DNA of 64,000 bases from Streptococcus parasanguinis (GCF_032163505.1 NZ_CP134147.1:772501-836500); one strand, 5' to 3'; positions 1 to 9,851 are shown, numbered from the stretch's first letter. The notes: generated by a model from the letters alone, not told the origin. Numbers and translations are program-made.

Positions 1-1
1 C

Positions 2-1183
<1,182 letters not shown>

Positions 1184-1196
1184 GAAGAGGTGAAAG

Positions 1197-1616
1197 ATGA
1201 GTCAAATGAACGTCCAAATCGTTACACCGGATGGACTGGTTTATGATCATCATGCCGCATTTGTATCTGTCAAGACAATTGATGGTGAATTAGGGATTTT
1301 ACCTCATCATATCAATACCATTGCGGTTTTGGCTGTAGACCAAGTAAAGGTTCGTCGTGTCGACGATGACAAACATATTGATTGGATTGCAGTCAATGGT
1401 GGGATTATCGAAGTAGCTGATAATGTCATTACCATTGTTGCCGATTCTGCCGAACGTGCTCGAGATATTGACATTAGTCGTGCAGAACGTGCCAAACTGC
1501 GAGCTGAAAAAGCGATTGAAGAAGCCAAAGATCAGCATTCGGTTGATATGGAACGTCGTGCTAAAATTGCTCTTCAACGCGCCATTAACCGGATTAATGT
1601 CGGAAATCGTTTATAA
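1197..1616 (+). CDS. atpC: F1Fo ATP synthase subunit epsilon
   Basis: Central-stalk subunit of F1 that couples rotation and inhibits ATP hydrolysis. The 139-aa length is normal. The N-terminal beta-sandwich begins [17 protein letters not shown], and the C-terminal helical hairpin is rich in Ala, Glu and Arg ([16 protein letters not shown]). The start ATG has GAAGAGGTGAAAG just upstream. It is the last gene of the atp operon: a terminator hairpin follows immediately at 1625-1658. Confidence 0.97.
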   Translation: MSQMNVQIVTPDGLVYDHHAAFVSVKTIDGELGILPHHINTIAVLAVDQVKVRRVDDDKHIDWIAVNGGIIEVADNVITIVADSAERARDIDISRAERAKLRAEKAIEEAKDQHSVDMERRAKIALQRAINRINVGNRL

Positions 1617-1624
1617 GATATTCA

Positions 1625-1658
1625 AAATAAGGTGGAGGTATGTCCTCACCTTATTTTT
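1625..1658 (+). terminator. Terminator of the atp operon
   Basis: Stem AAATAAGGTG(G)AGG pairs with CCTCACCTTATTT around a five-base loop, followed by a run of T. It sits directly behind the atpC stop. Confidence 0.85.
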
Positions 1659-1700
1659 GTTGGGAGAGAATCAAAAGAAGAAAGTACGGACCAAATATGG

Positions 1701-1713
1701 TATAATAGCTGTA
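1701..1713 (+). promoter_or_regulatory. Extended -10 promoter 6 nt before the DUF1146 ATG (leaderless candidate)
   Basis: TGGTATAAT gives an extended -10 with TATAAT at 1701-1706. Six bases separate it from the ATG at 1713, so the predicted transcription start falls on the start codon. No Shine-Dalgarno sequence fits in the gap. Confidence 0.6.
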
Positions 1714-1943
1714 TGATTCAAATGATTTTTAATCTTTCAAGCCATCTATTGTTTATCTTTTTTGCCTATTACCTATTGATGAACCTGGTTCAATGGGAAA
1801 AGTTTTTAAAAGTAAGTGCTGAAAATGCGGTTAAAATCCGTTTTTTGATCTTGATGATCAGCGTCGGAATCGGCTATCTAGCGAGCTCATTTTTTATCAG
1901 TGTTTATGAGATGAGTCGACAGATTTTTATTGGCCAATTCTAG
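1713..1943 (+). CDS. DUF1146 (YwzB-type) small membrane protein
   Basis: 76-aa protein with two predicted transmembrane segments (about residues 8-27 and 42-64) separated by the polar linker QWEKFLKVSAENAVKIR. Length and pattern fit the DUF1146 family, which lies next to the atp operon and murA in many Firmicutes; its function is unknown. A longer reading frame extends upstream to 1632 but crosses the atpC terminator and the promoter, so ATG 1713 is preferred. No ribosome binding site precedes it, in keeping with a leaderless transcript. Confidence 0.8.
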   Translation: MIQMIFNLSSHLLFIFFAYYLLMNLVQWEKFLKVSAENAVKIRFLILMISVGIGYLASSFFISVYEMSRQIFIGQF

Positions 1944-2009
1944 CCACATTTTATAAAAAATATGGTATGATAGAAAGCGTGACTTTAAGAAATTGGAGAA
2001 CAATCCCGT

Positions 2010-3293
2010 ATGGAAAAAATAATCGTTAATGGTGGTCATAATCGACTGGTTGGAACCGTCAAAATCGAAGGAGCAAAAAATGCTGTCCTTCCTCTTCTTG
2101 CTGCAACAGTTCTAGCAAGCGAGGGCGTGACAACCTTGAAAAATGTACCTGTTTTATCAGATGTCTTTACAATGAACAATGTTGTTCGTGGGTTGAATGC
2201 ACAAGTAACCTTCAATGAAGAAGACAATACAGTTGTCGTAGATGCGCAAGCAAAATTATCAGAGGAAGCGCCTTATAAATATGTGAGTAAGATGCGGGCT
2301 TCTATCGTTGTCTTAGGTCCTGTCTTGGCACGCAATGGCCATGCCAAAGTTTCCATGCCTGGAGGATGTACGATCGGTAGTCGTCCGATTGACCTCCATC
2401 TCAAAGGTCTGGAAGCCATGGGAGCTGAAATTACCCAAACAGCCGGCTATATTGAAGCAAAAGCAGATCGTCTCAAAGGTGCACACGTCTATATGGACTT
2501 CCCATCAGTAGGTGCGACACAAAATATTATGATGGCCGCAACCTTGGCAGATGGAGTCACTGTGATTGAAAATGCAGCTCGGGAACCTGAAATTGTTGAC
2601 CTAGCTCTCTTGCTGAATAAAATGGGGGCTAATGTTAAGGGAGCAGGAACTGAGACCTTGACCATCGTTGGTGTGGAGAGCTTGCACGGTGCAAACCACA
2701 ATGTTGTGCAAGACCGCATCGAGGCTGGAACCTTTATGATTGGGGCAGCCATGACTGGTGGAGATGTCTTAATCGAAGATGCCATTTGGGAACACAACCG
2801 TCCGCTTCTATCTAAGATGCAGGAGATGGGTGTAACGGTAACCGAAGAAGAAAATGGAATTCGGATTCAATCGGATATCAGTAAGCTCCGTCCAGTGACC
2901 GTTAAAACTCTTCCCTACCCAGGATTTCCAACCGATATGCAGGCTCAATTCACAGCCTTGATGGCCATGGCTAAAGGTGAGTCTACCATGATTGAAACGG
3001 TCTTTGAGAATCGCTTCCAGCATTTGGAAGAAATGCGTCGGATGGGCGTTCACTCGGATATTATGCGGGATACAGCTCGTATCGTTGGAGGGGAAAGCTT
3101 CCAAGGTGCAGAGGTTATGTCGACCGATTTACGAGCAAGTGCAACCTTGGTCTTGATGGGCTTGGTAGCAGAAGGAGAAACAAAGGTCAGCAAATTAAGT
3201 CACTTAGATCGTGGTTATTATCAATTCCATGAGAAATTGGTGGCGCTAGGTGCAGACGTGAAACGTGTAGAGGAAGAAGACGATGAAAACTAA
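2010..3293 (+). CDS. murA: UDP-N-acetylglucosamine 1-carboxyvinyltransferase
   Basis: Cytoplasmic enzyme that transfers enolpyruvate from PEP to UDP-GlcNAc, the first committed step of peptidoglycan synthesis and the target of fosfomycin. 427 aa, normal for the family. The catalytic Cys is seen at about residue 120 in [10 protein letters not shown], and the N-terminal [15 protein letters not shown] substrate-binding motif is intact. Streptococci carry two MurA paralogues; this is the one following the atp operon. An extended -10 (TGGTATGAT, about 1965) lies upstream. The 3' end overlaps epuA by 11 nt, so the two are translationally coupled. Confidence 0.96.
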   Translation: MEKIIVNGGHNRLVGTVKIEGAKNAVLPLLAATVLASEGVTTLKNVPVLSDVFTMNNVVRGLNAQVTFNEEDNTVVVDAQAKLSEEAPYKYVSKMRASIVVLGPVLARNGHAKVSMPGGCTIGSRPIDLHLKGLEAMGAEITQTAGYIEAKADRLKGAHVYMDFPSVGATQNIMMAATLADGVTVIENAAREPEIVDLALLLNKMGANVKGAGTETLTIVGVESLHGANHNVVQDRIEAGTFMIGAAMTGGDVLIEDAIWEHNRPLLSKMQEMGVTVTEEENGIRIQSDISKLRPVTVKTLPYPGFPTDMQAQFTALMAMAKGESTMIETVFENRFQHLEEMRRMGVHSDIMRDTARIVGGESFQGAEVMSTDLRASATLVLMGLVAEGETKVSKLSHLDRGYYQFHEKLVALGADVKRVEEEDDEN

Positions 3294-3471
3294 TCTTCGC
3301 TATGTTGGAAAACAGCTAGGAATTGTCCTCCTGTTGGCTGTGATTGGAATCATCATTTTTGCAGTTGGTTTGGTCATTGGCTATGGAGTGATTGGCGATG
3401 GGAAAAATCCATGGTCCATTCTCTCTCCGGACACTTGGTCAGAGATCATTGGAAAGCTAACAGGCAAATAA
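3283..3471 (+). CDS. epuA: EpuA-type small membrane protein (DNA-directed RNA polymerase subunit beta family name)
   Basis: 62-aa protein with one hydrophobic segment (about residues 12-36) after a short basic N-terminus ([11 protein letters not shown]), ending in a polar [17 protein letters not shown] tail. It overlaps murA and precedes endA, matching the pneumococcal murA-epuA-endA order. Databases often label it RNA polymerase subunit beta, but nothing in the sequence looks like a polymerase subunit. Function unknown; probably inner-membrane. Confidence 0.85.
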   Translation: MKTNLRYVGKQLGIVLLLAVIGIIIFAVGLVIGYGVIGDGKNPWSILSPDTWSEIIGKLTGK

Positions 3472-3498
3472 GCTTTTAACTAAAATTGAGTAAAAAGG

Positions 3499-3544
3499 AG
3501 AGCAGCGAATCGAGTCAATGACCCATCTAGCGCTGCTCTTTTTT
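3499..3544 (+). terminator. Terminator or attenuator between epuA and endA
   Basis: AGAGCAGCG at 3499-3507 pairs with CGCTGCTCT at 3531-3539 around a 23-nt loop, followed by six T. The SD of endA (GGAGAG, 3545-3550) starts directly after the T run, so partial readthrough may feed endA. Confidence 0.8.
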
Positions 3545-3554
3545 GGAGAGAGAT

Positions 3555-4394
3555 ATGGCAAAACAAACAGTAAGCAAACGAACCAAACAAACCCTAGCGG
3601 GCTTTGTGGTCGCAACGGCCCTAGCTATCGGGGGCTATTATTTTAATCAACCGACGGTGAAAGAAGCGACGGATCAGGTTGTTTCGGTGGTGACTAGTAG
3701 CCAACAAGAAACACCTAGTAAAGAGTTAGCTAGCTCTGTACTAACGAAATCTGCCCGTTCACAATTAGGGAATGACTTGGAATGGAACGGTGCTGGAGCC
3801 TTTGTAGTTAAGGGAAATCGCACAGATCTGGATGCCAGCGTGGCTAGTCAACCCTATGCGGATAACAAGACAAAAGAAGTGAATGGAAAGACCGTACCGA
3901 CGGTTGCGAACGCTATTATGACCAAGGCGACTCGCCAGTACAGAGATCGGGATGCAACAGGTAGTGGCCTAACCGATTGGAAACCAGCAGGTTGGCATCA
4001 GGTCCATAATCTGTCAGGCGAGTATGACCATGCTGTGGATCGGGGCCACCTATTGGGCTACGCCTTGATCGGCAATCTCAAAGGTTTTGATGCCTCGACT
4101 AGCAATCCCAAAAATATCGCTGTGCAAACGGCTTGGTCCAATCAAGCCAATGATCCTCATTCCACCGGTCAAAACTACTATGAGACCCTGGTTCGAAAAG
4201 CACTGGATAAGAACAAGCGGATCCGCTATCGGGTGACCTTGATCTACAACCATCCAGAAGATCTGATTCCATTAGGATCACAGATCGAAGCCAAATCGAG
4301 TGATGGGAGCCTTGAGTTCAATGTCTTTGTTCCCAATGTTCAAAGTGGGATTAGCCTGGATTATCAGACAGGCAAAGTAACCGTTCATCAATAA
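3555..4394 (+). CDS. endA: DNA-entry nuclease EndA (membrane-anchored DNA/RNA non-specific nuclease)
   Basis: Surface nuclease that, in pneumococcus, degrades one strand of incoming DNA during transformation. 279 aa from ATG 3555, chosen because GGAGAG lies 4 nt upstream. Residues about 15-33 form a signal anchor ([17 protein letters not shown]). The beta-beta-alpha metal finger motif [10 protein letters not shown] is intact with the catalytic His at about residue 165, and the downstream Asn-rich segment [15 protein letters not shown] fits the family. It follows murA-epuA across a terminator. Confidence 0.95.
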   Translation: MAKQTVSKRTKQTLAGFVVATALAIGGYYFNQPTVKEATDQVVSVVTSSQQETPSKELASSVLTKSARSQLGNDLEWNGAGAFVVKGNRTDLDASVASQPYADNKTKEVNGKTVPTVANAIMTKATRQYRDRDATGSGLTDWKPAGWHQVHNLSGEYDHAVDRGHLLGYALIGNLKGFDASTSNPKNIAVQTAWSNQANDPHSTGQNYYETLVRKALDKNKRIRYRVTLIYNHPEDLIPLGSQIEAKSSDGSLEFNVFVPNVQSGISLDYQTGKVTVHQ

Positions 4395-4411
4395 GCTGGA
4401 AAGCGCAGTTA

Positions 4412-4444
4412 TTTAAGTTATTTTTAAGAATGGGGTGTTACAAT
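4412..4444 (+). promoter_or_regulatory. CiaR-type direct repeat and promoter for the matrixin gene
   Basis: TTTAAG (4412-4417), five bases TTATT, TTTAAG (4423-4428), ten bases, then a -10 box TACAAT (4439-4444). Both half-sites are perfect to NTTAAG-N5-WTTAAG, and the repeat replaces a normal -35 box. This spacing is the published architecture of CiaR-activated promoters. Assignment to CiaR is an inference from the motif; ciaRH is encoded at 59899-61924. Confidence 0.8.
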
Positions 4445-4475
4445 TGCATACCTTCTTTAAGAGAAAGGAGAATGT

Positions 4476-5198
4476 ATGAGAACCATTTTTCGATTTTTCA
4501 TAGGAATCCTTCGCATGGCTTGGAGTCTTTTTTGGGGATTTTTCTGGACCATTGCCATCAGTTTTCTCGTTCTAGTGGGGATCATCTATTTTACAGATTC
4601 TCCTAGTTCTGGTATGGATGGATTTGGACGAGCTGCCCAAAAGGTTGTCTATCAAGTCGGCAATTTATTTGGAGATCAGGGGTTTGCATCGCGCTTTGGG
4701 ATGGCACCTAGCTCACAGACTACGCAGACAGACAATCATGAGCATAGCGGTGCTCGCTGGGAGAAAGCGGAGGCCACGGTCTACCTGGATCCCAATATCA
4801 GTCAAACTTTTGTAAAAGCTTATCGGGATGCTATTGAGGCTTGGAACCAAACAGGCGCCTTTACCTTCAAGTTGGTTACAAATGAAAAAGAGGCTAATGT
4901 GGTCTTGACGGAAATGGATAACGCATCCGTTTCTGCTGCAGGAGAGACTGCCTCTCAGACCAACCTCTTAACCAACCGCTTCACCCACATCACAGTGCGT
5001 CTCAATCGCCATTATCTTTTAAATTATGTCTATAACTATAGTTATGATCGGATTGTCAATACAGCTGAGCATGAGTTAGGCCATGCGATTGGGCTGGACC
5101 ACACTGATGGAGAATCGGTCATGCAACCGGCTGGTTCCTTCTACAGTATTCAGGATACAGATGTGGAAGCAGTCCGACAATTATACAAGGAAGAATAA
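4476..5198 (+). CDS. Membrane-anchored matrixin-type zinc metalloprotease
   Basis: 240 aa. A long hydrophobic N-terminal segment (about residues 8-38) anchors it with the catalytic part outside. The zinc-binding signature HELGHAIGLDH (His199, Glu200, His203, His209) is complete, and a later SVMQP gives the Met-turn expected of metzincins (M10-like). The middle segment ARWEKAEATVYLD...AIEAWNQTGAFTFK resembles the start of matrixin catalytic domains. No propeptide cysteine switch is visible. The substrate is unknown. A consensus CiaR repeat precedes it, so envelope-stress control by CiaRH is likely. The SD is GAAAGGAG; a terminator follows. Confidence 0.85.
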   Translation: MRTIFRFFIGILRMAWSLFWGFFWTIAISFLVLVGIIYFTDSPSSGMDGFGRAAQKVVYQVGNLFGDQGFASRFGMAPSSQTTQTDNHEHSGARWEKAEATVYLDPNISQTFVKAYRDAIEAWNQTGAFTFKLVTNEKEANVVLTEMDNASVSAAGETASQTNLLTNRFTHITVRLNRHYLLNYVYNYSYDRIVNTAEHELGHAIGLDHTDGESVMQPAGSFYSIQDTDVEAVRQLYKEE

Positions 5199-5222
5199 GT
5201 TTTAAAATACTTTCTAAAAGTT

Positions 5223-5251
5223 CTGAGCCTCAAGGGGCTCAGGATTTTTTT
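5223..5251 (+). terminator. Terminator after the matrixin gene
   Basis: CTGAGCC (5223-5229) pairs with GGCTCAG (5236-5242), followed by seven T. Confidence 0.9.
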
Positions 5252-5267
5252 GATGGCTCGTCTTTCC

Positions 5268-5303
5268 TTGTTTAATCTGAAAAAAGATAGTAAAATAAGG
5301 ACA
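5268..5303 (+). promoter_or_regulatory. Promoter ending 6 nt before the ABC-F ATG (leaderless candidate)
   Basis: -35 TTGTTT (5268-5273), 17-nt spacer, -10 TAAAAT (5291-5296), then six bases AAGGAC and the ATG at 5303. The predicted transcription start coincides with the start codon. Confidence 0.6.
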
Positions 5304-7210
5304 TGATTATTTTACAAGCCAACAAAATTGAACGCTCTTTTGCAGGGGAGGTTCTTTTTGATAATATCAGCCTGCAAGTGGATGAACGGGACCGGATTGC
5401 CCTGGTAGGAAAGAACGGAGCCGGCAAGTCTACGCTCTTGAAAATCTTGGTGGGAGAAGAAGAACCAACTTCTGGGGAAATCAATAAAAAGCGCGACCTT
5501 TCCCTCTCCTATCTGGCCCAGGATAGCCGCTTTGAGTCGTCCAATACCATCTACGATGAGATGCTCCATGTCTTTGACGACCTCCGTAAAACGGAGAAAA
5601 CTTTGCGGCAGATGGAGCTTGAGATGGGGGAAAAAACTGGGGCTGACTTAGAAAAACTCATGCAGGACTATGACCGTCTCTCGGAAGAATTCCGTCAGGC
5701 AGGTGGCTTCACCTATGAAGCAGATATCCGCGCGATTCTCAACGGCTTTAAGTTCGATGAGTCCATGTGGCAGATGAAGATTGAAGAGCTATCAGGAGGG
5801 CAAAATACCCGTCTAGCTCTGGCCAAGATGCTTCTAGAAAAACCAAATCTCTTGGTACTGGACGAGCCGACCAACCACTTGGATATTGAGACCATCGCCT
5901 GGTTGGAAAACTATTTGGTCAATTATAGCGGGGCCCTTCTCATTGTCAGCCACGACCGGTATTTCCTAGACAAGGTCGCCACCATTACACTGGACTTGAC
6001 CAAGCATTCCTTGGACCGCTATGTCGGCAATTACTCCAGCTTTGTCGAGCAAAAAGAACAAAAATTGCTGACTGAAGCCAAGAACTACGAGAAGCAACAA
6101 AAAGAAATTGCAGCTCTGGAAGACTTTGTTAATCGTAATTTGGTGCGGGCTTCGACTACCAAGCGAGCCCAGTCTCGGCGCAAGCAGTTGGAAAAAATGG
6201 AGCGTCTAGACAAGCCGGAAGCTGGAAGTAAGTCTGCCCATATGACCTTCCATTCTGATAAGACCTCGGGAAATGTCGTCCTGACAGTAGAAGAGGCAGC
6301 CGTCGGCTATGACGATCAAATCCTGTCAGAGCCCATCAATCTGGATATCCGCAAGATGAATGCGGTCGCTATTGTGGGACCAAATGGGATCGGGAAATCT
6401 ACTCTTATCAAGTCCATCGTCGGGCAGATTCCTTTTATCAAGGGTGAAGCTCGTTTTGGGGCCAATGTCGAGGTGGGTTACTATGACCAGACCCAAAGTA
6501 AACTAACGCCTCACAACAGTGTCTTGGATGAGCTCTGGAATGACTTTAAACTGACGCCAGAAGTAGAAATTCGCAATCGACTGGGAGCCTTTCTTTTCTC
6601 TGGGGATGATGTCAAGAAAACCGTCGGCATGCTGTCGGGTGGAGAGCGGGCCCGCTTGCTTCTAGCCAAGCTGTCCATGGAAAATAACAATTTTTTGATT
6701 CTCGACGAGCCGACCAACCATTTGGATATCGATAGCAAGGAAGTGCTAGAAAATGCCTTGATTGACTTTGACGGGACCCTGCTCTTTGTCAGCCACGACC
6801 GTTACTTTATCAATCGGGTGGCTACACAAGTCTTGGAACTCTCAGAAGAGGGCTCAACTCTTTACCTAGGAGACTACGATTATTATCTGGAGAAGAAAGC
6901 AGAGTTAGAGGCCCTTGCTGCAGCACAAGCAGAAGCTGTGCCTGTTTCTTCGACCGAAGAAGGCACCAGCAATGATTATCACTTGCAGAAGCAAAACCAG
7001 AAGGAACTCCGGAAAATCACTCGTCGCATTGAGCAATTGGAAGCGGAGATGGAAGAGCTGGATCAAAAAATCCAAGAAATCAGCGAAACTATGCATAGCA
7101 CCAACGACGCAGCCGACTTGGTTCAACTCCAAAGCGAGCTGGATCAACTGACTGTCCAGCAGGAAGCGGTCATGGAAGAGTGGGCAGAACTGTCAGAGCA
7201 GGTGGAATAA
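5303..7210 (+). CDS. ABC-F family ATPase (YdiF-like, ribosome-associated type)
   Basis: 635 aa with two ABC cassettes and no transmembrane part. The first has GKNGAGKST, signature LSGGQNTRLALAK and LLVLDEPTNHLD; the second has GPNGIGKST, LSGGERARLLLAK and FLILDEPTNHLD. The linker between them is highly charged (YEKQQKEIAALEDFV). A C-terminal coiled coil (about residues 555-630) follows the second cassette. ABC-F proteins act on the ribosomal E site as translation factors or antibiotic-resistance proteins; the YdiF-like length and tail argue for a housekeeping role. The 3' end is part of a rearranged junction: a second, diverged copy of its tail lies 100 bp downstream. Confidence 0.93.
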   Translation: MIILQANKIERSFAGEVLFDNISLQVDERDRIALVGKNGAGKSTLLKILVGEEEPTSGEINKKRDLSLSYLAQDSRFESSNTIYDEMLHVFDDLRKTEKTLRQMELEMGEKTGADLEKLMQDYDRLSEEFRQAGGFTYEADIRAILNGFKFDESMWQMKIEELSGGQNTRLALAKMLLEKPNLLVLDEPTNHLDIETIAWLENYLVNYSGALLIVSHDRYFLDKVATITLDLTKHSLDRYVGNYSSFVEQKEQKLLTEAKNYEKQQKEIAALEDFVNRNLVRASTTKRAQSRRKQLEKMERLDKPEAGSKSAHMTFHSDKTSGNVVLTVEEAAVGYDDQILSEPINLDIRKMNAVAIVGPNGIGKSTLIKSIVGQIPFIKGEARFGANVEVGYYDQTQSKLTPHNSVLDELWNDFKLTPEVEIRNRLGAFLFSGDDVKKTVGMLSGGERARLLLAKLSMENNNFLILDEPTNHLDIDSKEVLENALIDFDGTLLFVSHDRYFINRVATQVLELSEEGSTLYLGDYDYYLEKKAELEALAAAQAEAVPVSSTEEGTSNDYHLQKQNQKELRKITRRIEQLEAEMEELDQKIQEISETMHSTNDAADLVQLQSELDQLTVQQEAVMEEWAELSEQVE

Positions 7211-7381
7211 ATGGAAGATTTGGGCAAAGTTTTCGTGAATTTCGAATTAATAAGAATTACACGTTGAAAGAAGTTGCGGGCCACTGACGTTTGCGAACTC
7301 ATGGAGAGCCAGTAGCAAATCGACCAGCTGAGCGCCGCCCAAGAAGAAGCCGAGCTAGAATGGGAAGAACTAGCGCAGTAA
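7211..7381 (+). pseudogene. Scar: 5' fragment of an rgg gene joined to a second ABC-F tail
   Basis: Bases 7211-7288 copy the first ~75 bases of the intact rgg at 7776 (ATGGAAGATTTGGGCAAAG start), but one T is missing from a T run, shifting the frame to a stop at 7265. Bases about 7310-7381 encode IDQLSAAQEEAELEWEELAQ and a stop when read in frame, clearly homologous to the ABC-F C-terminus LDQLTVQQEAVMEEWAELSE at 7141-7200. The stretch is therefore a recombination remnant with no intact gene. It overlaps nothing else and precedes the SD of the next gene. Confidence 0.8.
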
Positions 7382-7414
7382 GTATAGTTTTCTAATTTGT
7401 ATAAGGAGAACATT

Positions 7415-7771
7415 ATGGCGACTGAAAATGATTGGTTTATGAAGCAGGTTAAAGGTGTAGCCGACATGATTGGTACAACTTTGCGCCTACAGATTCAAAA
7501 TTTAGATTTGGGGCAGTATGAAGATGAGGAAGGAAGACTCATCAACGGGGCTCACTATCTTCAGCAAGTTCTAGAAGAGCAGCGCTTTGCAGAGGCCATT
7601 TCTTTTGTTGAAGAGCAGATGAAACGCCTACCTCTTCATCAGTATGATCTATTGGTTGATTGGCTGATTTCCTACTTAAGACAATTAGATGTTTCCGTGA
7701 AAGAAGATCTAGGATTCTACGAAGGGTACTTGCAAGAGTTAGAAAGGCACTTAAAGGAATTTAAGTGGTAA
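7415..7771 (+). CDS. DUF6483-like hypothetical protein
   Basis: 118 aa from ATG 7415, with AAGGAG 8 nt upstream. Soluble, acidic and predicted all-helical; it opens ENDWFMKQVKGVADMIG, a pattern I associate with DUF6483 proteins (short N-terminal DW..RQI/KQV motif). No signal peptide or membrane segment and no catalytic motif. The stop is 4 nt before the rgg start, so the two are likely co-transcribed and translationally coupled. Function unknown. Confidence 0.65.
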   Translation: MATENDWFMKQVKGVADMIGTTLRLQIQNLDLGQYEDEEGRLINGAHYLQQVLEEQRFAEAISFVEEQMKRLPLHQYDLLVDWLISYLRQLDVSVKEDLGFYEGYLQELERHLKEFKW

Positions 7772-7775
7772 TCAA

Positions 7776-8651
7776 ATGGAAGATTTAGGCAAAGTTTTTC
7801 GTGAATTTCGAATCAGTAAGAATTATTCGTTGAAAGAAGCTGCAGGAGAGGCTTGCTCGACCTCCCAGTTATCCCGTTTTGAATTGGGGGAGTCGGATCT
7901 GGCTGCTTCGCGCTTCTTTGACATTTTGGACAATATCCATGTGACAATTGAGAATTTTATGGATAAGGCCAGAAATTTTCAACACCATGAGCATGTCGCC
8001 TTAATGGCTCAGATTATTCCACTTTACTATTCAAATGATATTGCAGGTTTTCAAAAGCTTCAAAGAGAACAACTTGAAAAAGCCAAACATTCCACCAATC
8101 CCCTCTATTTTGAGCTGAACTGGATCCTGCTACAAGGCCTGATTTGCCAGAGAGATGCCAGCTACACGATGAAGCAGCGTGATCTGGATAAGGTGGCAGA
8201 TTACCTCTTTCAAACGGAAGAGTGGACCATGTATGAGTTGATCCTCTTTGGCAATCTCTACAGCTTTTATGAGGTGGACTATGTCACACGGCTTGGGAGA
8301 GAAGTGATGGAGCGTGAAGATTTCTACAAAGAAATTGGTCGCCATCGAAAACTGGTCTTGATTCTGGCTCTGAATTGTTACCAGCATTGTTTAGAACACT
8401 GTTCTTTTGAAAATGCCATCTATTTTGAAGCCTATGTAGAAAAGATTATCGGCAAGAGCATCAAGCTCTACGAACGCAATGTCTTTCATTATCTCAAGGG
8501 ATTTGAACTCTATCAAAAGGGGCAAACAGAAGAAGGGCGGCAGCAAATGCAGGAAGCCATGCATATTTTTGACGTGCTGGGACTGCCAGAGCAGGTGGCC
8601 TATTATCAAGAACACTTTGATAAATTTGTAAAAAATGAATGTTCTAAATAG
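7776..8651 (+). CDS. Rgg/GadR/MutR family transcriptional regulator
   Basis: 291 aa. The N-terminal XRE-type helix-turn-helix (about residues 5-60) contains the diagnostic STSQLSRFELGESDLA. A long TPR-like helical domain (about 75-285) normally binds a short peptide pheromone in this family. No SHP-like or ComS-like peptide gene is visible on either strand next to it, so its ligand, if any, must come from elsewhere or from an exogenous source. The SD is poor and the start probably relies on coupling to the upstream DUF6483-like gene. It likely regulates the two MFS genes downstream (inference from position). Confidence 0.9.
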   Translation: MEDLGKVFREFRISKNYSLKEAAGEACSTSQLSRFELGESDLAASRFFDILDNIHVTIENFMDKARNFQHHEHVALMAQIIPLYYSNDIAGFQKLQREQLEKAKHSTNPLYFELNWILLQGLICQRDASYTMKQRDLDKVADYLFQTEEWTMYELILFGNLYSFYEVDYVTRLGREVMEREDFYKEIGRHRKLVLILALNCYQHCLEHCSFENAIYFEAYVEKIIGKSIKLYERNVFHYLKGFELYQKGQTEEGRQQMQEAMHIFDVLGLPEQVAYYQEHFDKFVKNECSK

Positions 8652-8672
8652 GACAGTGATAAAGGAGATTTT

Positions 8673-9851
8673 ATGAACCGACATGCGGTCCAATTAATTA
8701 GTCGTGGAGCGATTAACAAAATTGGAAATATGCTCTATGATTATGGGAATAGTGTCTGGCTGGCCTCGATGGGTACTATAGGAAAGACGGTATTAGGGAT
8801 CTATCAGATTTCTGAGTTAGTGACAGGGATTCTCGTGAATCCTTTTGGAGGAGTGATTTCAGACCGTTTTTCTCGTCGCAAGATTTTGATGACGACCGAC
8901 TTGGTTTGTGGGCTCCTTTGTTTGGCGATTTCTTTTATCACAAATGATAGCTTGATGATTGCGGCTCTTATTTTTGCCAATATTGTTCAGGCCATTGCCT
9001 TTGGTTTTTCTCGACCTGCCAATAAAGCCATTATTACCGAGGTAGTAGAGAAAGAAGAGATTGTGACCTATAACGCTCACTTGGAATTAGTCTTACAGGT
9101 TGTTAGTGTCTGTTCTCCCGTGTTTTCTTTCCTAGTTCTACAATTTGCCAGTCTTCATATGACCCTCTTATTAGATGCGCTGACCTTTTTCATTGCCTTT
9201 GTCCTAGTGGCTTTCCTTCCGAAAGAAGAAGCTAAGGTGCAAGAAAGGAGACAGTTTACCGGGAAAGATATTTTTTCTGATATCAAGGATGGGTTAGACT
9301 ATATCTGGCATCAGAAAGAGATTTTCTTTCTATTATTGGTGGCTTCTAGCGTCAATTTCTTTTTTGCAGCTTTTGAGTTTTTACTTCCCTTCTCGAATCG
9401 TCTATACGGGGTTAAAGGAGCTTATGCGACCATTTTAACGCTGGGAGCTATTGGATCTATTCTAGGAGCACTTGTTGCCAATAAAATGAAATCAAGTATG
9501 AAAATTCTCCTGTTTTTACTGATCATGGCAGGGATAGGAGTGTTCATAATGGGCTTGCCCCTTCCGCCTTATCTTTCCTTTTCAGGAAATTTGGTCTGTG
9601 AATTTTTTGTGACCATTTTCGACATCCACGTTTTTACTCAAGTACAAACCAAGGTGGAAGATGATTATCTAGGTAGAGTATTGAGCACAATTTATACCTT
9701 GGCTGTTCTCTTTATGCCCATCGCCAAAGGTTTGATGACTTGGTTGCCAAGCGTCCGTATGAAATCATTTCTCTTGATTGGAGCTGGGGTTATTCTCTTT
9801 TCACTCTTGGCTCAGCTAGTAGCTAAGCAACTTCAATCAAAAGAACAGTAG
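8673..9851 (+). CDS. MFS transporter, first tandem copy
   Basis: 392 aa, about 12 hydrophobic segments, with the MFS loop motif ...GGVISDRFSRRKIL at about residue 62. Related to the MefA-like/MFS_3 drug-efflux branch by overall layout; the substrate cannot be told. ATG 8673 follows AAAGGAG, 21 nt after the rgg stop. It is about 85% identical in protein sequence by eye to the next gene, so the pair comes from a tandem duplication. Confidence 0.9.
   Translation: MNRHAVQLISRGAINKIGNMLYDYGNSVWLASMGTIGKTVLGIYQISELVTGILVNPFGGVISDRFSRRKILMTTDLVCGLLCLAISFITNDSLMIAALIFANIVQAIAFGFSRPANKAIITEVVEKEEIVTYNAHLELVLQVVSVCSPVFSFLVLQFASLHMTLLLDALTFFIAFVLVAFLPKEEAKVQERRQFTGKDIFSDIKDGLDYIWHQKEIFFLLLVASSVNFFFAAFEFLLPFSNRLYGVKGAYATILTLGAIGSILGALVANKMKSSMKILLFLLIMAGIGVFIMGLPLPPYLSFSGNLVCEFFVTIFDIHVFTQVQTKVEDDYLGRVLSTIYTLAVLFMPIAKGLMTWLPSVRMKSFLLIGAGVILFSLLAQLVAKQLQSKEQ

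Noticed and set aside
1632..1712. Upstream extension of the DUF1146 ORF
   Set aside because: It would begin within the atpC terminator and run through the promoter, and it adds residues unlike the family.
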